DNA of 23,119 bases from CALEUX01 sp037439945 (lineage in GTDB: Bacteria > Bacteroidota > Bacteroidia > Bacteroidales > Marinilabiliaceae), in contig JBBIVA010000053.1 in the NCBI GenBank assembly GCA_037439945.1, positions 1-23,119 on the forward strand, read 5' to 3'. Numbering within the stretch: position 1 is the stretch's first letter; the number at the start of each line of letters is the position of its first letter. Positions 8,328-16,634 of this stretch are shown piece by piece. A model generated the notes under the pieces. That model was not told the origin of the DNA. It saw only the letters and a list, made by a program, of their open reading frames with translations, and did not search any database. The translations under genes and the position numbers were made by a program.

Positions 8328-9692
8328 TTAGGGTTCATTAGAATTAACCCGCATGAAGGCTGCCCCAAAAACCATTCCCGGCAATGCCAGCCGCATTGCT
8401 GCATGAAACATCGTAAACATGCTCAAAAAATAAAATGCAATAAAAAAACACCTTGTAACGGGATGCCGGGTGTTATAAAAAAACTTTATTGGAATTATTA
8501 TCATTCCAAATAACATAAAAATCAAACCAAGCAAACCGTGTTCCGATAAAAATCGTGTATATTCAGTATGTGATGCGGCAGCTTCGCCAAAAGCCCTTGA
8601 CCTGTGGCCCTGCCCCATGCCAAAACCAACTCCCAACAAAGGATTTTTTAAGAAAGTATTAAAATCTGCCTTTAACAATTGTTCCCTACCCGTAAGCAGG
8701 CTTCTGTCGCCCATTGATTGGCCTGTTAAAACTTCAACGGTTTCCTTACCCTGATACCTGTAAAGCAGGAAATTGTTGGTGAGTTTATTTGCGTAAATAA
8801 ATATTCCGGCAAAAAATATTATTCCCAATATTATATAGGGAAATGCTTTTCTGGCCTTTAACCTGAATGTTGTAAATGAAAAATACAAAACTGCTATTGC
8901 GGCCATAAGGGCCAGTACACTTCCCAAAACACCACCCCTTGAAAATGTTAATAATGCCCTAAGTATAAGATAAAAAAGTAAAACCCAATCCATCCATGCA
9001 TATGGTGTAATAATTTTTCCATTAATTTTAAAAAGCATGGCCAATAATATGAACCATCCCAAAACAGTTGAAACCTGGTTTGGACCAAATCCTCCGGCTG
9101 CTTCAGCTGATGATTGAAGGCTGGTAAATTCAAGATCGGCTATACTAGCTTTAACAGTTAAAGCGGCCACCATTGTAAATGCCGGAAGTATAGCAAACCT
9201 AAGCTGCCTGAAATACTCATCTTCAAAAAATGAGCGTTTATAAAAGTATAACCCTGCAAATACAAGGCTTAGGGGGCCTGATGCATTAAAAAGAATCATA
9301 CTCCGCAGTGAACCTGAATAGCCACTTTCAGCAAGGAAAAAGGCAGGAACCAATAAAATTAAAAGGAAAACAAAATGCCAGGCAATATATTTTCTTTTAC
9401 TCATTATTAAGCCTGTAACCAACAATATTATAGAAACATATTTACCCAGCTCCCAGGAATATGGGGCCCCGGCCATCCTGTAAACCATTTCAAACCCCAT
9501 TAGGTACAAAGCATAAAACCCAGCCCTGTTATTTCTGTCGAGGCTATAAATAACATCAATAAACATTATAACAAAAACAACAGGGAACACCATGGCAACC
9601 AGACTGTTTGAGAATTTAAACATTACCCCGACAGCTAAATGGATTATAATCAATGTAAGGTAGCCCCTTTTAGTATTTATTATATTTATCAT
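8328..9692 (-). CDS. O-antigen polymerase / ligase family membrane protein (Wzy/WaaL-like)
   Basis: A polytopic inner-membrane protein of 454 residues with roughly ten to twelve hydrophobic segments and a larger hydrophilic loop (about 300-380). The Wzy_C/O-antigen ligase family marks are visible: SRGG at 251-254 at the head of a membrane segment, then GREQLLKADFNTF...NPLLGVGFG in the big periplasmic loop and SHTEYTRFLSEHG before the last helices. In a locus full of cytoplasmic glycosyltransferases this is most simply the repeat-unit polymerase (Wzy). Ligase function, attaching polymer to lipid A core or to protein, cannot be excluded because the families share the fold. It is the only polymerase candidate in the window, and no Wzx flippase or Wzz is present. 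Confidence 0.88.
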   Translation of the reverse strand: MINIINTKRGYLTLIIIHLAVGVMFKFSNSLVAMVFPVVFVIMFIDVIYSLDRNNRAGFYALYLMGFEMVYRMAGAPYSWELGKYVSIILLVTGLIMSKRKYIAWHFVFLLILLVPAFFLAESGYSGSLRSMILFNASGPLSLVFAGLYFYKRSFFEDEYFRQLRFAILPAFTMVAALTVKASIADLEFTSLQSSAEAAGGFGPNQVSTVLGWFILLAMLFKINGKIITPYAWMDWVLLFYLILRALLTFSRGGVLGSVLALMAAIAVLYFSFTTFRLKARKAFPYIILGIIFFAGIFIYANKLTNNFLLYRYQGKETVEVLTGQSMGDRSLLTGREQLLKADFNTFLKNPLLGVGFGMGQGHRSRAFGEAAASHTEYTRFLSEHGLLGLIFMLFGMIIIPIKFFYNTRHPVTRCFFIAFYFLSMFTMFHAAMRLALPGMVFGAAFMRVNSNEP

Positions 9693-9703
9693 TATTACAT
9701 AAT

Positions 9704-10849
9704 TTACTTTCTTTCTTTACAAATCCTTTCAAAAAAATCGATATTAATATCAACAAGCTTCTCAAAATTAAAATTTTCCAAGGCAAAATTATGTGCATTA
9801 TTACCAATTTTTTCAGCTTTATCAGGGTTTTCAATTAAGAAATTCACTTTTTCGGCAATATCCATTGGATTATATGGATTACAAAGCAACCCTGTTTCAC
9901 CGTGTGTAACAGCTTCAGGGCCCGGACCAAGATTACTTGCCACCAATGGTTTTCCCATGGCCAGGACTTCAAGCCAAGCTATAGGCATTGCTTCCATAAA
10001 TGATGGCAGAACAACAATTTCACTTTCGCTTATCCATTTTGGGACTTCATTATGCTTAACCGGGCCAATGAAATCAACAACAGATTTAAGCGAATCCGGT
10101 ATTTGCCCAAGCATTTTCTTTGTATAGGATTCACCGGTAAACCTGCTTATTAAATCCCTCCCCACTATTTTAAGTTTAATATCAGGGTGTTTTTCAACAA
10201 TATAAGGAAGGCTATCAATTAGTTTGCCCACTCCCTTCTTTTCACAAACAGTTCCTAAAAAAAGGAGTTGCCCTTTTTTAGTTTCAATCCATTTTGTTTG
10301 GCTGAATTTATTTACATCAACGAAATTATAAATTACCTCGTACCTTTTTTTTAGTCCCAAAAGACGTGATGTTTCCTGGCCAACAAAATTTGATACAGCC
10401 ACCAGATAATCAGCATTTGCATACGACCTTTTTTCCTGAAATGCTTTCCATTTATTTATTTTCCGATTTTCACTTTTGGCAAAAAAATGATGGCCACCGT
10501 GCATCCTGATTACTTTTTTATAAGTAGTTTTTTGGGGCATAAAAGCTAATCCCCACTCTGGTGTTTCAAGCACATCGATTTGCGTTTGCCTGTTAACCTG
10601 TTTAATTTTGCTTCGAATCCTAATTGCATTTTCCAGAAATTTCCCTTTTGGTAAAACAGAAGGAGCAGGTAACCTAAACAATTCAACTCCTTCATCAACC
10701 ATTGTCATTTCATGTTTACCTTCGCCAATACCCACCACTGTAACCTTATGGCCCTTTTTAACCAATATACGGCCAAGAGTTTGTATAAAACTTCCTATTC
10801 CGCCGGTGGCCCATAAAGGATATTCATAAGATATAAAACAGATATGCAT
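9704..10849 (-). CDS. GT4 glycosyltransferase
   Basis: A 381-residue GT-B glycosyltransferase. It opens with HICFISYEYPLWATGGIGSF (residues 2-21), the form with a glycine-rich loop that contacts the donor phosphate. The donor domain shows LLFLGTVCEKKGVGKL (195-210), KLKIVGRD and the EX7E pair Glu286 and Glu294 in MEAMPIAWLE. It lies 31 bases after a GT2 gene and 11 bases before the polymerase gene, so it is a solid operon member. This is one of the best conserved GT4 proteins in the window. The sugar donor is not predictable from sequence alone. Confidence 0.9.
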   Translation of the reverse strand: MHICFISYEYPLWATGGIGSFIQTLGRILVKKGHKVTVVGIGEGKHEMTMVDEGVELFRLPAPSVLPKGKFLENAIRIRSKIKQVNRQTQIDVLETPEWGLAFMPQKTTYKKVIRMHGGHHFFAKSENRKINKWKAFQEKRSYANADYLVAVSNFVGQETSRLLGLKKRYEVIYNFVDVNKFSQTKWIETKKGQLLFLGTVCEKKGVGKLIDSLPYIVEKHPDIKLKIVGRDLISRFTGESYTKKMLGQIPDSLKSVVDFIGPVKHNEVPKWISESEIVVLPSFMEAMPIAWLEVLAMGKPLVASNLGPGPEAVTHGETGLLCNPYNPMDIAEKVNFLIENPDKAEKIGNNAHNFALENFNFEKLVDINIDFFERICKERK

Positions 10850-10880
10850 TTTATAAAAAAAGGTTATTACATTACCAATA

Positions 10881-11882
10881 TTAATTTCCCTTCACAATAT
10901 TTTTAAGAGATGCCAAACCCGTTAATGAAACAAATAAAATGGCCAAAACCCTCGGGTTCATTTTAACAATAAAAGTTTTAAAACTGCAATATTTAAACAG
11001 CTCTTTAATTTTCAATGCCCCGGCAATTTCATAAACTTTACCAAAACTTCTGAGATTGTACATTTTAAAAATAAGGGCCCTGTTATAATTGCATAATGGT
11101 ATTCCCAGCAGTTTACTATTCAAATTATAACGTTTTACAAAATTGTAACGCAACCTATAGGTATCACCCAAAGCAGCCAGGAATTTACTCACATTAGTTG
11201 TATGGGAAATACTTCCTGCAACAATTCTATAAACAGCTGTACATTCATTTACTATTCCTATTTCTGATTTTTGAGCAATTTCCAATACAAGCCTTGTATC
11301 ACCCATCATCATAGTTTTATCCTGAAAATCGTTTTTTAGTATATCAAGGGCGTTAAATAATTTAACAGAATCGAACATTGTGCTACAAAATTCAATATAT
11401 TTTGATTTAAGTAATTCGGGTATCACATCATTTTTGCCAGCAACAAATTTATTACTTACGCCAATTATTGTTTGTGTTTCATTATCAAGCAGTTTAACAT
11501 GAGTATAAACCAGACCTACATCCGGATTATTTTCAAATACCTGAACCTGCTTTTGTACTTTTAAATCATCAATCCAATAATCATCACCTTCGCAAACCGC
11601 AATATACTTACCTTTACACATTCTGAAAGTTGATGATAGATTTTTTGCATACCCGAGGTTGGTTTTTTGATTTTCATATCTTATAATGTGCGGCCCATCA
11701 TATTTTTCTATACAATCGCTAATAACCTGGTGGGTGTTATCAGTTGAGCAGTCATTAGAAATTATTAATTCCAATCCTAAATCAAACTTTTGCATCAGCA
11801 CACCATTAATTGCCTTCTCAATGTAGGCCTGGTGGTTATAGGTTGTCATTATTACGCTAACCAGAACTTCGTTGGCACTCAT
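10881..11882 (-). CDS. GT2 glycosyltransferase
   Basis: A GT-A fold inverting-type family 2 glycosyltransferase of 333 residues. The nucleotide-sugar site is clear: VSVIMTTYNHQAYIEKAI (8-25), LIISNDCSTDNT (39-50) and the metal-binding EGDDYW (98-103). The C-terminal third has a moderately hydrophobic stretch near the end (MNPRVLAILFVSLTGLA) that could associate with the membrane. It restarts the glycosyltransferase run after the GxxExxY gene, with a 113-base gap that contains part of the repeat structure. It probably adds a beta-linked sugar; the donor is unknown. Confidence 0.9.
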   Translation of the reverse strand: MSANEVLVSVIMTTYNHQAYIEKAINGVLMQKFDLGLELIISNDCSTDNTHQVISDCIEKYDGPHIIRYENQKTNLGYAKNLSSTFRMCKGKYIAVCEGDDYWIDDLKVQKQVQVFENNPDVGLVYTHVKLLDNETQTIIGVSNKFVAGKNDVIPELLKSKYIEFCSTMFDSVKLFNALDILKNDFQDKTMMMGDTRLVLEIAQKSEIGIVNECTAVYRIVAGSISHTTNVSKFLAALGDTYRLRYNFVKRYNLNSKLLGIPLCNYNRALIFKMYNLRSFGKVYEIAGALKIKELFKYCSFKTFIVKMNPRVLAILFVSLTGLASLKNIVKGN

Positions 11883-11950
11883 ACTAAAATATTTTTTATC
11901 AATTTGTTTTTATTTAATCGAAAATTAAAAGTTTAAAAAACTATCAAAAC

Positions 11951-11990
11951 CGCAAAGGCACTCAAAGTAAAACACAAAGGCACACAAAGG
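11951..11990. repeat. CACAAAGG repeat, downstream flank of the GxxExxY gene
   Basis: Two CACAAAGG units lie at 11973-11980 and 11983-11990, preceded by two degenerate copies (CGCAAAGG and CTCAAAG) within 11951-11967. The array ends five bases before the stop codon of the GxxExxY gene. A matching array in opposite orientation lies on the other side of that gene at 12399-12415, so the gene is bracketed by inverted repeats. Confidence 0.75.
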
Positions 11991-11995
11991 AAAAA

Positions 11996-12367
11996 TTATA
12001 AAATAACTCTTTTTATGCCATCTTTCAAATGTCGTACTTTGTAATTTACTAATAAACCTAATTTGGAGTTTGATAATTTTAAATAAGTTAAAATTTGTGC
12101 TAAATGAACATCTGATAATAAATCCACTGACTTTATTTCTATCATAATGCTATTCTCAACAATTAAATCAATTCTATAGCGGGCTTCAAGTCTAATATCC
12201 TTGTAACCTAATGGTAATGCCTTTTGCTTTTCAACTTTTAAACCATTTTGAATTAATTCATAATACAGGCATTCTTCATATGCGCTTTCAAGTAATCCCG
12301 CCCCAAGTGCAGTATGAACCTGAAAACAACTGTCTAAAATCTTTTTAAAGACTTCTTCTATAGTCAT
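11996..12367 (-). CDS. GxxExxY family protein (PD-(D/E)XK-like)
   Basis: A 123-residue protein of the GxxExxY family, which Pfam places in the PD-(D/E)XK nuclease-like group (PDDEXK_3). The naming motif is GLLESAY at 24-30. The nuclease-like core has Asp67 in RIDLIV and Glu77-Ile-Lys79 in MIEIKSV, followed by HLAQILTYLK (88-97). The family is common in Bacteroidota and cyanobacteria, often as stray copies; its cellular function is not established. Here it sits between the nonulosonate cassette and a glycosyltransferase with gaps of 111 and 113 bases, and is bracketed by inverted CACAAAGG repeats. It looks like an inserted passenger rather than a polysaccharide gene. It is intact, with no frameshift. 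Confidence 0.92.
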   Translation of the reverse strand: MTIEEVFKKILDSCFQVHTALGAGLLESAYEECLYYELIQNGLKVEKQKALPLGYKDIRLEARYRIDLIVENSIMIEIKSVDLLSDVHLAQILTYLKLSNSKLGLLVNYKVRHLKDGIKRVIL

Positions 12368-12398
12368 TTAATATCTAAATTAAGTTCCTTAGTGAAAT

Positions 12399-12415
12399 CC
12401 TTTGTGCCCTTTGTG
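12399..12415. repeat. Inverted CACAAAGG repeat, upstream flank of the GxxExxY gene
   Basis: CCTTTGTG occurs at 12399-12406 and 12408-12415, which is CACAAAGG twice on the minus strand with a one-base spacer. It faces the array at 11973-11990, where the two units are two bases apart. The element limits would be about 11951-12416, enclosing only the GxxExxY gene. No transposase is encoded. Confidence 0.75.
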
Positions 12416-12478
12416 GATGAAATTATACAAGCCTTAATTGACATAAAATAGCAAATTGTTCGATTATAATTAAAGAAA

Positions 12479-13282
12479 TTACCAGGCAGTCCAGCCACCA
12501 TCAACCACAAGGTTATGCCCAATTACATGACTGCTGGCGTCAGAAGCCAAATAAACAATACCTCCCCTGAGTTCCGTTTTATCGCTCATTCTGCCTATAG
12601 GTATTAATTGTTCAAAACGTTCCAGAAATAAACCCTGATGTCCATTCCATATTCCACCGGGGGTAAGTGCGTTAACCTTAACACCTTTATCGGCCCATAG
12701 GGTTGCAAGGTATTTGGTTAATGAAACAACCCCGTGCTTACTAACTGAATAGGCCACAGGTTGCGAAATTCCGGTTCCCGGATATATTCTATGATTTGGA
12801 CTGACTACACCATAAAGTGATGCTATATTAATAATTGAACCACGTTTTTGTTCAACCATATAGCTCCCAATTACCTGGCAACCCAGGAATGTGCCGGTTA
12901 AATTAACGTTCATAATATTATTCCAATCTTCCAAGGGAAATTTTTCAAATGCAGCATCAAAATTTTTTGATTTGCTTTGATTTGTAAACCCAGCGTTATT
13001 CACCAAAATATCAATTCGTCCAAACTTATTAATAACAAATTGCAGTAAATTTTCCCAGCTTTCTTTATTTGTTACATCTGCCACAAAAGTTTCAACTGTG
13101 TAGTTTTTTTCGGCTAAAACACCGGCTGCTTTCTCCAGCGCGGGTTGATTATAGTCGGCCAAAACAACTTTGGCACCATAATCAATTATAGCTATTGCAT
13201 GTTCAGCAGCAAGTAATCCTCCGCCACCTGTAATTATAGCAACCCTGTTTGTTAAGTCAAAAAGATTGGTCATTGAAGTCAT
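12479..13282 (-). CDS. Short-chain dehydrogenase/reductase, PtmA-like
   Basis: A classical SDR of 267 residues. Visible are the cofactor loop TGGGGLLA (18-25), NNAG (95-98), Ser155 in NIASLYGVV, and the catalytic YSVSK (Tyr178, Lys182). The segments SIINIASLYGVVSPNHRIY and VKVNALTPGGI are of the type I know from PtmA proteins of Campylobacter flagellar nonulosonate loci, where the gene also adjoins the CMP-sugar synthetase. An ATG three codons in (13273) is an alternative start. It lies 19 bases after the CMP-synthetase gene, which implies coupled function. The reaction is unproven: an NAD(P)-linked oxidation or reduction of a nonulosonate or its precursor is likely. The family is secure; the PtmA-like assignment is from memory of motif patterns. 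Confidence 0.85.
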   Translation of the reverse strand: MTSMTNLFDLTNRVAIITGGGGLLAAEHAIAIIDYGAKVVLADYNQPALEKAAGVLAEKNYTVETFVADVTNKESWENLLQFVINKFGRIDILVNNAGFTNQSKSKNFDAAFEKFPLEDWNNIMNVNLTGTFLGCQVIGSYMVEQKRGSIINIASLYGVVSPNHRIYPGTGISQPVAYSVSKHGVVSLTKYLATLWADKGVKVNALTPGGIWNGHQGLFLERFEQLIPIGRMSDKTELRGGIVYLASDASSHVIGHNLVVDGGWTAW

Positions 13283-13301
13283 ATTATTTAGTTCTTCATT
13301 A

Positions 13302-13994
13302 TTACTTTTTTTGCATTAAAAACTCGATAAACTCAAAATCGAGCATTGTATCAATATCAACTGCCCTGTTTCGTGGCATTGGACTGATCATGCATTTTGC
13401 CTTACTCCAATGCTCATACTTGTATAGAGCCTCACGTTTTACTACATAGGCAGCAGGAGTTAATCCATAAACCGTTGGTGCATCCTGCCTGCATACAATT
13501 GGTTTATCCATCGATTTAACAATACGGGCATAACCATCGCTTCCAATTTCCATCATATTAAAATAAGGATTGCGCTCCGGTTCATATCCTGTAATAACAA
13601 CATCGGCATCAGGATTATCCAAAGCCATTTGAATAGCTTTTGCTATATCATCGGAGGTTTTAAGGGGTACTGTTACATCAAGATCAACAAGGTAGTCAAC
13701 TGTAACCCCATTGGTTTTTTCATAAAATTCAAGTGCATGAATAAAAACATGCCATTTGCTTGCTGTGTCGCTACTTAAATGTTCAGGCCTGTAAAATGGT
13801 ACTTTTGCACCTGCTTCAATTGCAATGTTACCAATAACCGTATCATCGGTAGAGATGATAAGGTCATTAATAAGATTACATTCTTTGGCCTGTTCTATAG
13901 TATGCACTATTAATGGTTTACCTGCCAAAAGCCTGATATTTTTATTGGGAACCCCCTTTGATCCTCCCCTGCAACATATCGTAGATAATATCAT
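13302..13994 (-). CDS. neuA: CMP-nonulosonate cytidylyltransferase (NeuA/PtmB-like)
   Basis: This enzyme activates a nonulosonic acid with CTP to the CMP-sugar used by sialyltransferase-type enzymes. The nucleotide-binding loop RGGSKG is at 9-14 and is followed by PNKNIR. The substrate segment DLDVTVPLKTSDDI (104-117) stands where LQPTSPLR occurs in typical NeuA. ERNPYFNMMEI (140-150), RQDAP (169-173) and the metal-binding VDID (212-215) complete the site. At 230 residues it matches short single-domain NeuA proteins. The RNPYFN and DLD-PL patterns are closer to PtmB (CMP-legionaminate synthetase) than to Neu5Ac-specific NeuA, as far as I can judge by eye. It lies between the Gfo/Idh/MocA gene and the PtmA-like SDR. 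Function is firm; the exact sugar is open. Confidence 0.88.
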   Translation of the reverse strand: MILSTICCRGGSKGVPNKNIRLLAGKPLIVHTIEQAKECNLINDLIISTDDTVIGNIAIEAGAKVPFYRPEHLSSDTASKWHVFIHALEFYEKTNGVTVDYLVDLDVTVPLKTSDDIAKAIQMALDNPDADVVITGYEPERNPYFNMMEIGSDGYARIVKSMDKPIVCRQDAPTVYGLTPAAYVVKREALYKYEHWSKAKCMISPMPRNRAVDIDTMLDFEFIEFLMQKK

Positions 13995-14080
13995 TGGACA
14001 ATTTTGATTTTTAATTAAATTCAGATACTTATTAAAATTGGATTAAAAATTCATAACTCACTAAGGATGGGCTGATTTAA

Positions 14081-15064
14081 TTATTTCAAATCCATAAAAT
14101 TTACTACCAGGTTTGAATCATTTGATTTTTTTGCAGCTAAAACCAGTTTAAGACTAATTAATCCCTGGTTAAAATCAGTTAATCTGTTGTCTTGATCTCC
14201 ATCCATAAAGGCTTTTATTATTGAAACAAACCTGTCATTACGGTCAAATTGACTAAAATCATAATCAATAACTTCTTTTAATGAGTTTATACAACTAACC
14301 TTTTTTTCGGCCAAATCCCATATAATAGTACCATAAGTACCAGTGAATACGCAATTTCGGATAAGTTTTGGCTGATGATAATCCAAATGAATTGTAGCTG
14401 TAACTCCTGAGCTAAACTTAATCAGGACATCTGCAACATCTTCTGTTTCAATTTCGAGAGATTTATTGTGCTGGTAAAATGATGCAACTTTACCGGGCTC
14501 ACCAAAAAAACGACACAGGTAATCAAATTCGTGAACCAAATCGAGCATAACGCCACCCCCTTTTTCAATGGAAGCACTCATACCTTTTCGATGATCCTCA
14601 AATGGCCGCCAATCGGGCAAATACTGTCCTACAAATGCATTTGCCGACAGAACCTTCCCTATAATACCCTTTGTTATAAGTTCATGTACCTTAATCATTC
14701 CAGAGTCGAAATGTAAATCATATCCAACAAAAATTTGTCCGCCATCGCTTATAAAAGGCTTAACAAAATCAAAATTTGAATTTTGATGGCTAACCGGCTT
14801 TTCAAGGTATATTTTTTTTATTCCGGCATTGACAAAAGCCACAAGGTCGGTATGGTGCACAGCTGTTGGGGAACAAATCAGGCCATGTGTAAAACTATGA
14901 TACCTGCATGCTTGTTCAACGCTTGTGTAAACGGGTAACTGATTAATGATTGATTCAAATTCAGACTTTGAGCTTATCAGAACAATATTGTGATATCCCA
15001 AATGAATTAGATTGGTTAAATGCCTCTTACCAATGGAACCAATTCCTTTAATTAATATCTTCAT
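14081..15064 (-). CDS. Gfo/Idh/MocA family oxidoreductase
   Basis: An NAD(P)-dependent sugar oxidoreductase of 327 residues. The Rossmann loop GIGSIG is at 7-12, the family lysine in LEKPVS (87-92), and the second-domain signature GGGVMLDLVHEFDYL (169-183) supplies Asp175 and His178. A YLPDWRPFEDHRKG segment (148-161) is characteristic of a subgroup I associate with nonulosonate clusters. It sits between the unassigned GT-B-like gene (121-base gap) and the CMP-nonulosonate synthetase (86 bases). It may oxidise or reduce a sialic-type sugar or its CMP form, perhaps jointly with the SDR at 12479-13282. The substrate is inferred from context only. Confidence 0.85.
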   Translation of the reverse strand: MKILIKGIGSIGKRHLTNLIHLGYHNIVLISSKSEFESIINQLPVYTSVEQACRYHSFTHGLICSPTAVHHTDLVAFVNAGIKKIYLEKPVSHQNSNFDFVKPFISDGGQIFVGYDLHFDSGMIKVHELITKGIIGKVLSANAFVGQYLPDWRPFEDHRKGMSASIEKGGGVMLDLVHEFDYLCRFFGEPGKVASFYQHNKSLEIETEDVADVLIKFSSGVTATIHLDYHQPKLIRNCVFTGTYGTIIWDLAEKKVSCINSLKEVIDYDFSQFDRNDRFVSIIKAFMDGDQDNRLTDFNQGLISLKLVLAAKKSNDSNLVVNFMDLK

Positions 15065-15185
15065 TAAAACTTTGGTTTTTTACAATTTATCGGTTAACGG
15101 TTTGAATATGCATGTAATTTATTACGAGGCAATTTCTATCAATTTTTAACAACACTGGCTTTAACATCACTTTAAATGCAGGAAA

Positions 15186-16592
15186 TTACTTCAATAATTC
15201 AGTGGCTATATTTTCGGAGGCCTTTTCCACCGGGTGTAAAATAACTTTCTCAACCCACTCTTTACGGTAAACCGACGATTTATGATTATTTAAAAGCGAG
15301 TCCTTAACCTTTTCCTTAATATCATCAACAGACATTATCCACACTACTGCATTTTGAGATGGCATGCTTCTAAAGTGCTGATATCTATAAATTTCATAAA
15401 TAGAATATGAATTATCAACACCAACGGGATCATAATTAATATAACAGGCCGGCTTATCAAACATGCTGTAATCATGTGCCATGGTTGATCCTACGTTATA
15501 AACCAGTTCGCAATGATATGCAACGTTTACCAGAAGAACCACATCATCAAATTTTGGAAAGGTCAGGGTCCAGTCTTCCTTGTCATTTTTTTCAAAAATC
15601 CATAATGGGTCAACTGATATAATATCGTCCGGAAATTTCTTAAGTACCTCGTCAAAACGGGCACTCCAATCTACGGGGCATCGGCGAAACAATATCTGGG
15701 GCCTCACTTCTGCCGGAAAAAACTGCATTGCTTCGGCCAAATCATTTAAATATACCTGGTCGAATGGACTGGTAAGTGTATCACCTCCTGAATAACATAT
15801 TACAGGCCTTTTAATATCAAAACCATACTTACCAAAAAACTCGTCACGTGAAAGAAGTAATTCTTTTTTCCTGTAAAACTCAAACTGCGGGGTACCGGTA
15901 ACAATTACATCATCGCTTGATATTTCAGGATAATAAAGTGCCATTTCGTCTTTCATATAATCTGACCAAACAAAGTATTTATCGGCCGTAAGCGGCATTC
16001 TTGCCTTTGGTAAATTATCCCACGAGTAAACAGCTGTTACAGTTTTAATACCCAACGATGCTGCTGCCTGAAAAAGTGGCGAGGCCAATATTGAACGTTG
16101 GTGTGTGCAAAGTATTACATCAGGTTTTGTTGAAATTAATAAATCTTTAAATGATTGATAATAGGTTGATTTACCAACCATTAATTTATACCAGCCTTTT
16201 ATTTTGATGATATTTTTGTATGATTTAAAAAACAATGAAAAAAACTCAACCAGTGAGTAAAAAAACACCAGCTTTTTATTTCTTTTTGGCGGACGCCAGT
16301 TTGTTGTTATGGTATCATTATTTAGTTTTTTTTCAAAAAATTTAAGCCTCGCCAAACAATCAAGTTCCCTAAAAAATTTTTCGGATGCTGATTCTTTATA
16401 TGGAGGTAATTCAAAAGCCTCAAAATTAAAATTATGAAGCTGCCTTATTTCATTTAGGGCAGTTTGTCCAATTTTGTGGTAAATTAAAACTTCACCATTT
16501 TTGTTTTTTAAAATTTCAATTAAATCTGAAAACAGGTAATTTCTTATTCCAACTCCATCAGGAAGAAAAACAGCTACTCTCTTTTTTGTCAT
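15186..16592 (-). CDS. Unassigned GT-B-like protein, candidate nonulosonic acid transferase
   Basis: A 468-residue protein I do not recognise as a named family. It starts with a beta strand and loop (VAVFLPDGVGIRNYLFSDL), followed by a basic, amphipathic helical region (about 100-150). A GT-B-like pattern follows: KPDVILCTHQRS (156-167), VYSWDNL (188-194), VTGTPQF (231-237), ICYSGGD (265-271) and VYNVGSTMAHDYSMFDKP (364-381), which resembles the donor-binding turn of CDP-glycerol, Kdo or capsule-type transferases. No signal peptide or clear transmembrane helix is seen. The gene lies between neuC and the nonulosonate oxidoreductase, so transfer of the CMP-nonulosonate to the growing glycan is the attractive role. 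A non-transferase modifying role is possible. Confidence 0.6.
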   Translation of the reverse strand: MTKKRVAVFLPDGVGIRNYLFSDLIEILKNKNGEVLIYHKIGQTALNEIRQLHNFNFEAFELPPYKESASEKFFRELDCLARLKFFEKKLNNDTITTNWRPPKRNKKLVFFYSLVEFFSLFFKSYKNIIKIKGWYKLMVGKSTYYQSFKDLLISTKPDVILCTHQRSILASPLFQAAASLGIKTVTAVYSWDNLPKARMPLTADKYFVWSDYMKDEMALYYPEISSDDVIVTGTPQFEFYRKKELLLSRDEFFGKYGFDIKRPVICYSGGDTLTSPFDQVYLNDLAEAMQFFPAEVRPQILFRRCPVDWSARFDEVLKKFPDDIISVDPLWIFEKNDKEDWTLTFPKFDDVVLLVNVAYHCELVYNVGSTMAHDYSMFDKPACYINYDPVGVDNSYSIYEIYRYQHFRSMPSQNAVVWIMSVDDIKEKVKDSLLNNHKSSVYRKEWVEKVILHPVEKASENIATELLK

Positions 16593-16634
16593 TACTAATA
16601 TAATTTGTTTAGGGGTGTTAATTTATAATATAGT

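Noticed and set aside
11920..11948. Possible Bacteroidota-type promoter on the minus strand (TTTG, 17 bases, TAATTTTC) before the GT2 gene at 11882
   Set aside because: The spacing is short for the -33/-7 consensus, the last base of the -7 box is wrong, and the surrounding DNA is so T-rich that such a match is expected by chance.
11951..12416. Calling the GxxExxY block an insertion sequence
   Set aside because: No transposase is encoded and no target duplication could be seen, so only the repeats and the gene are listed, with mobility left as a hypothesis.
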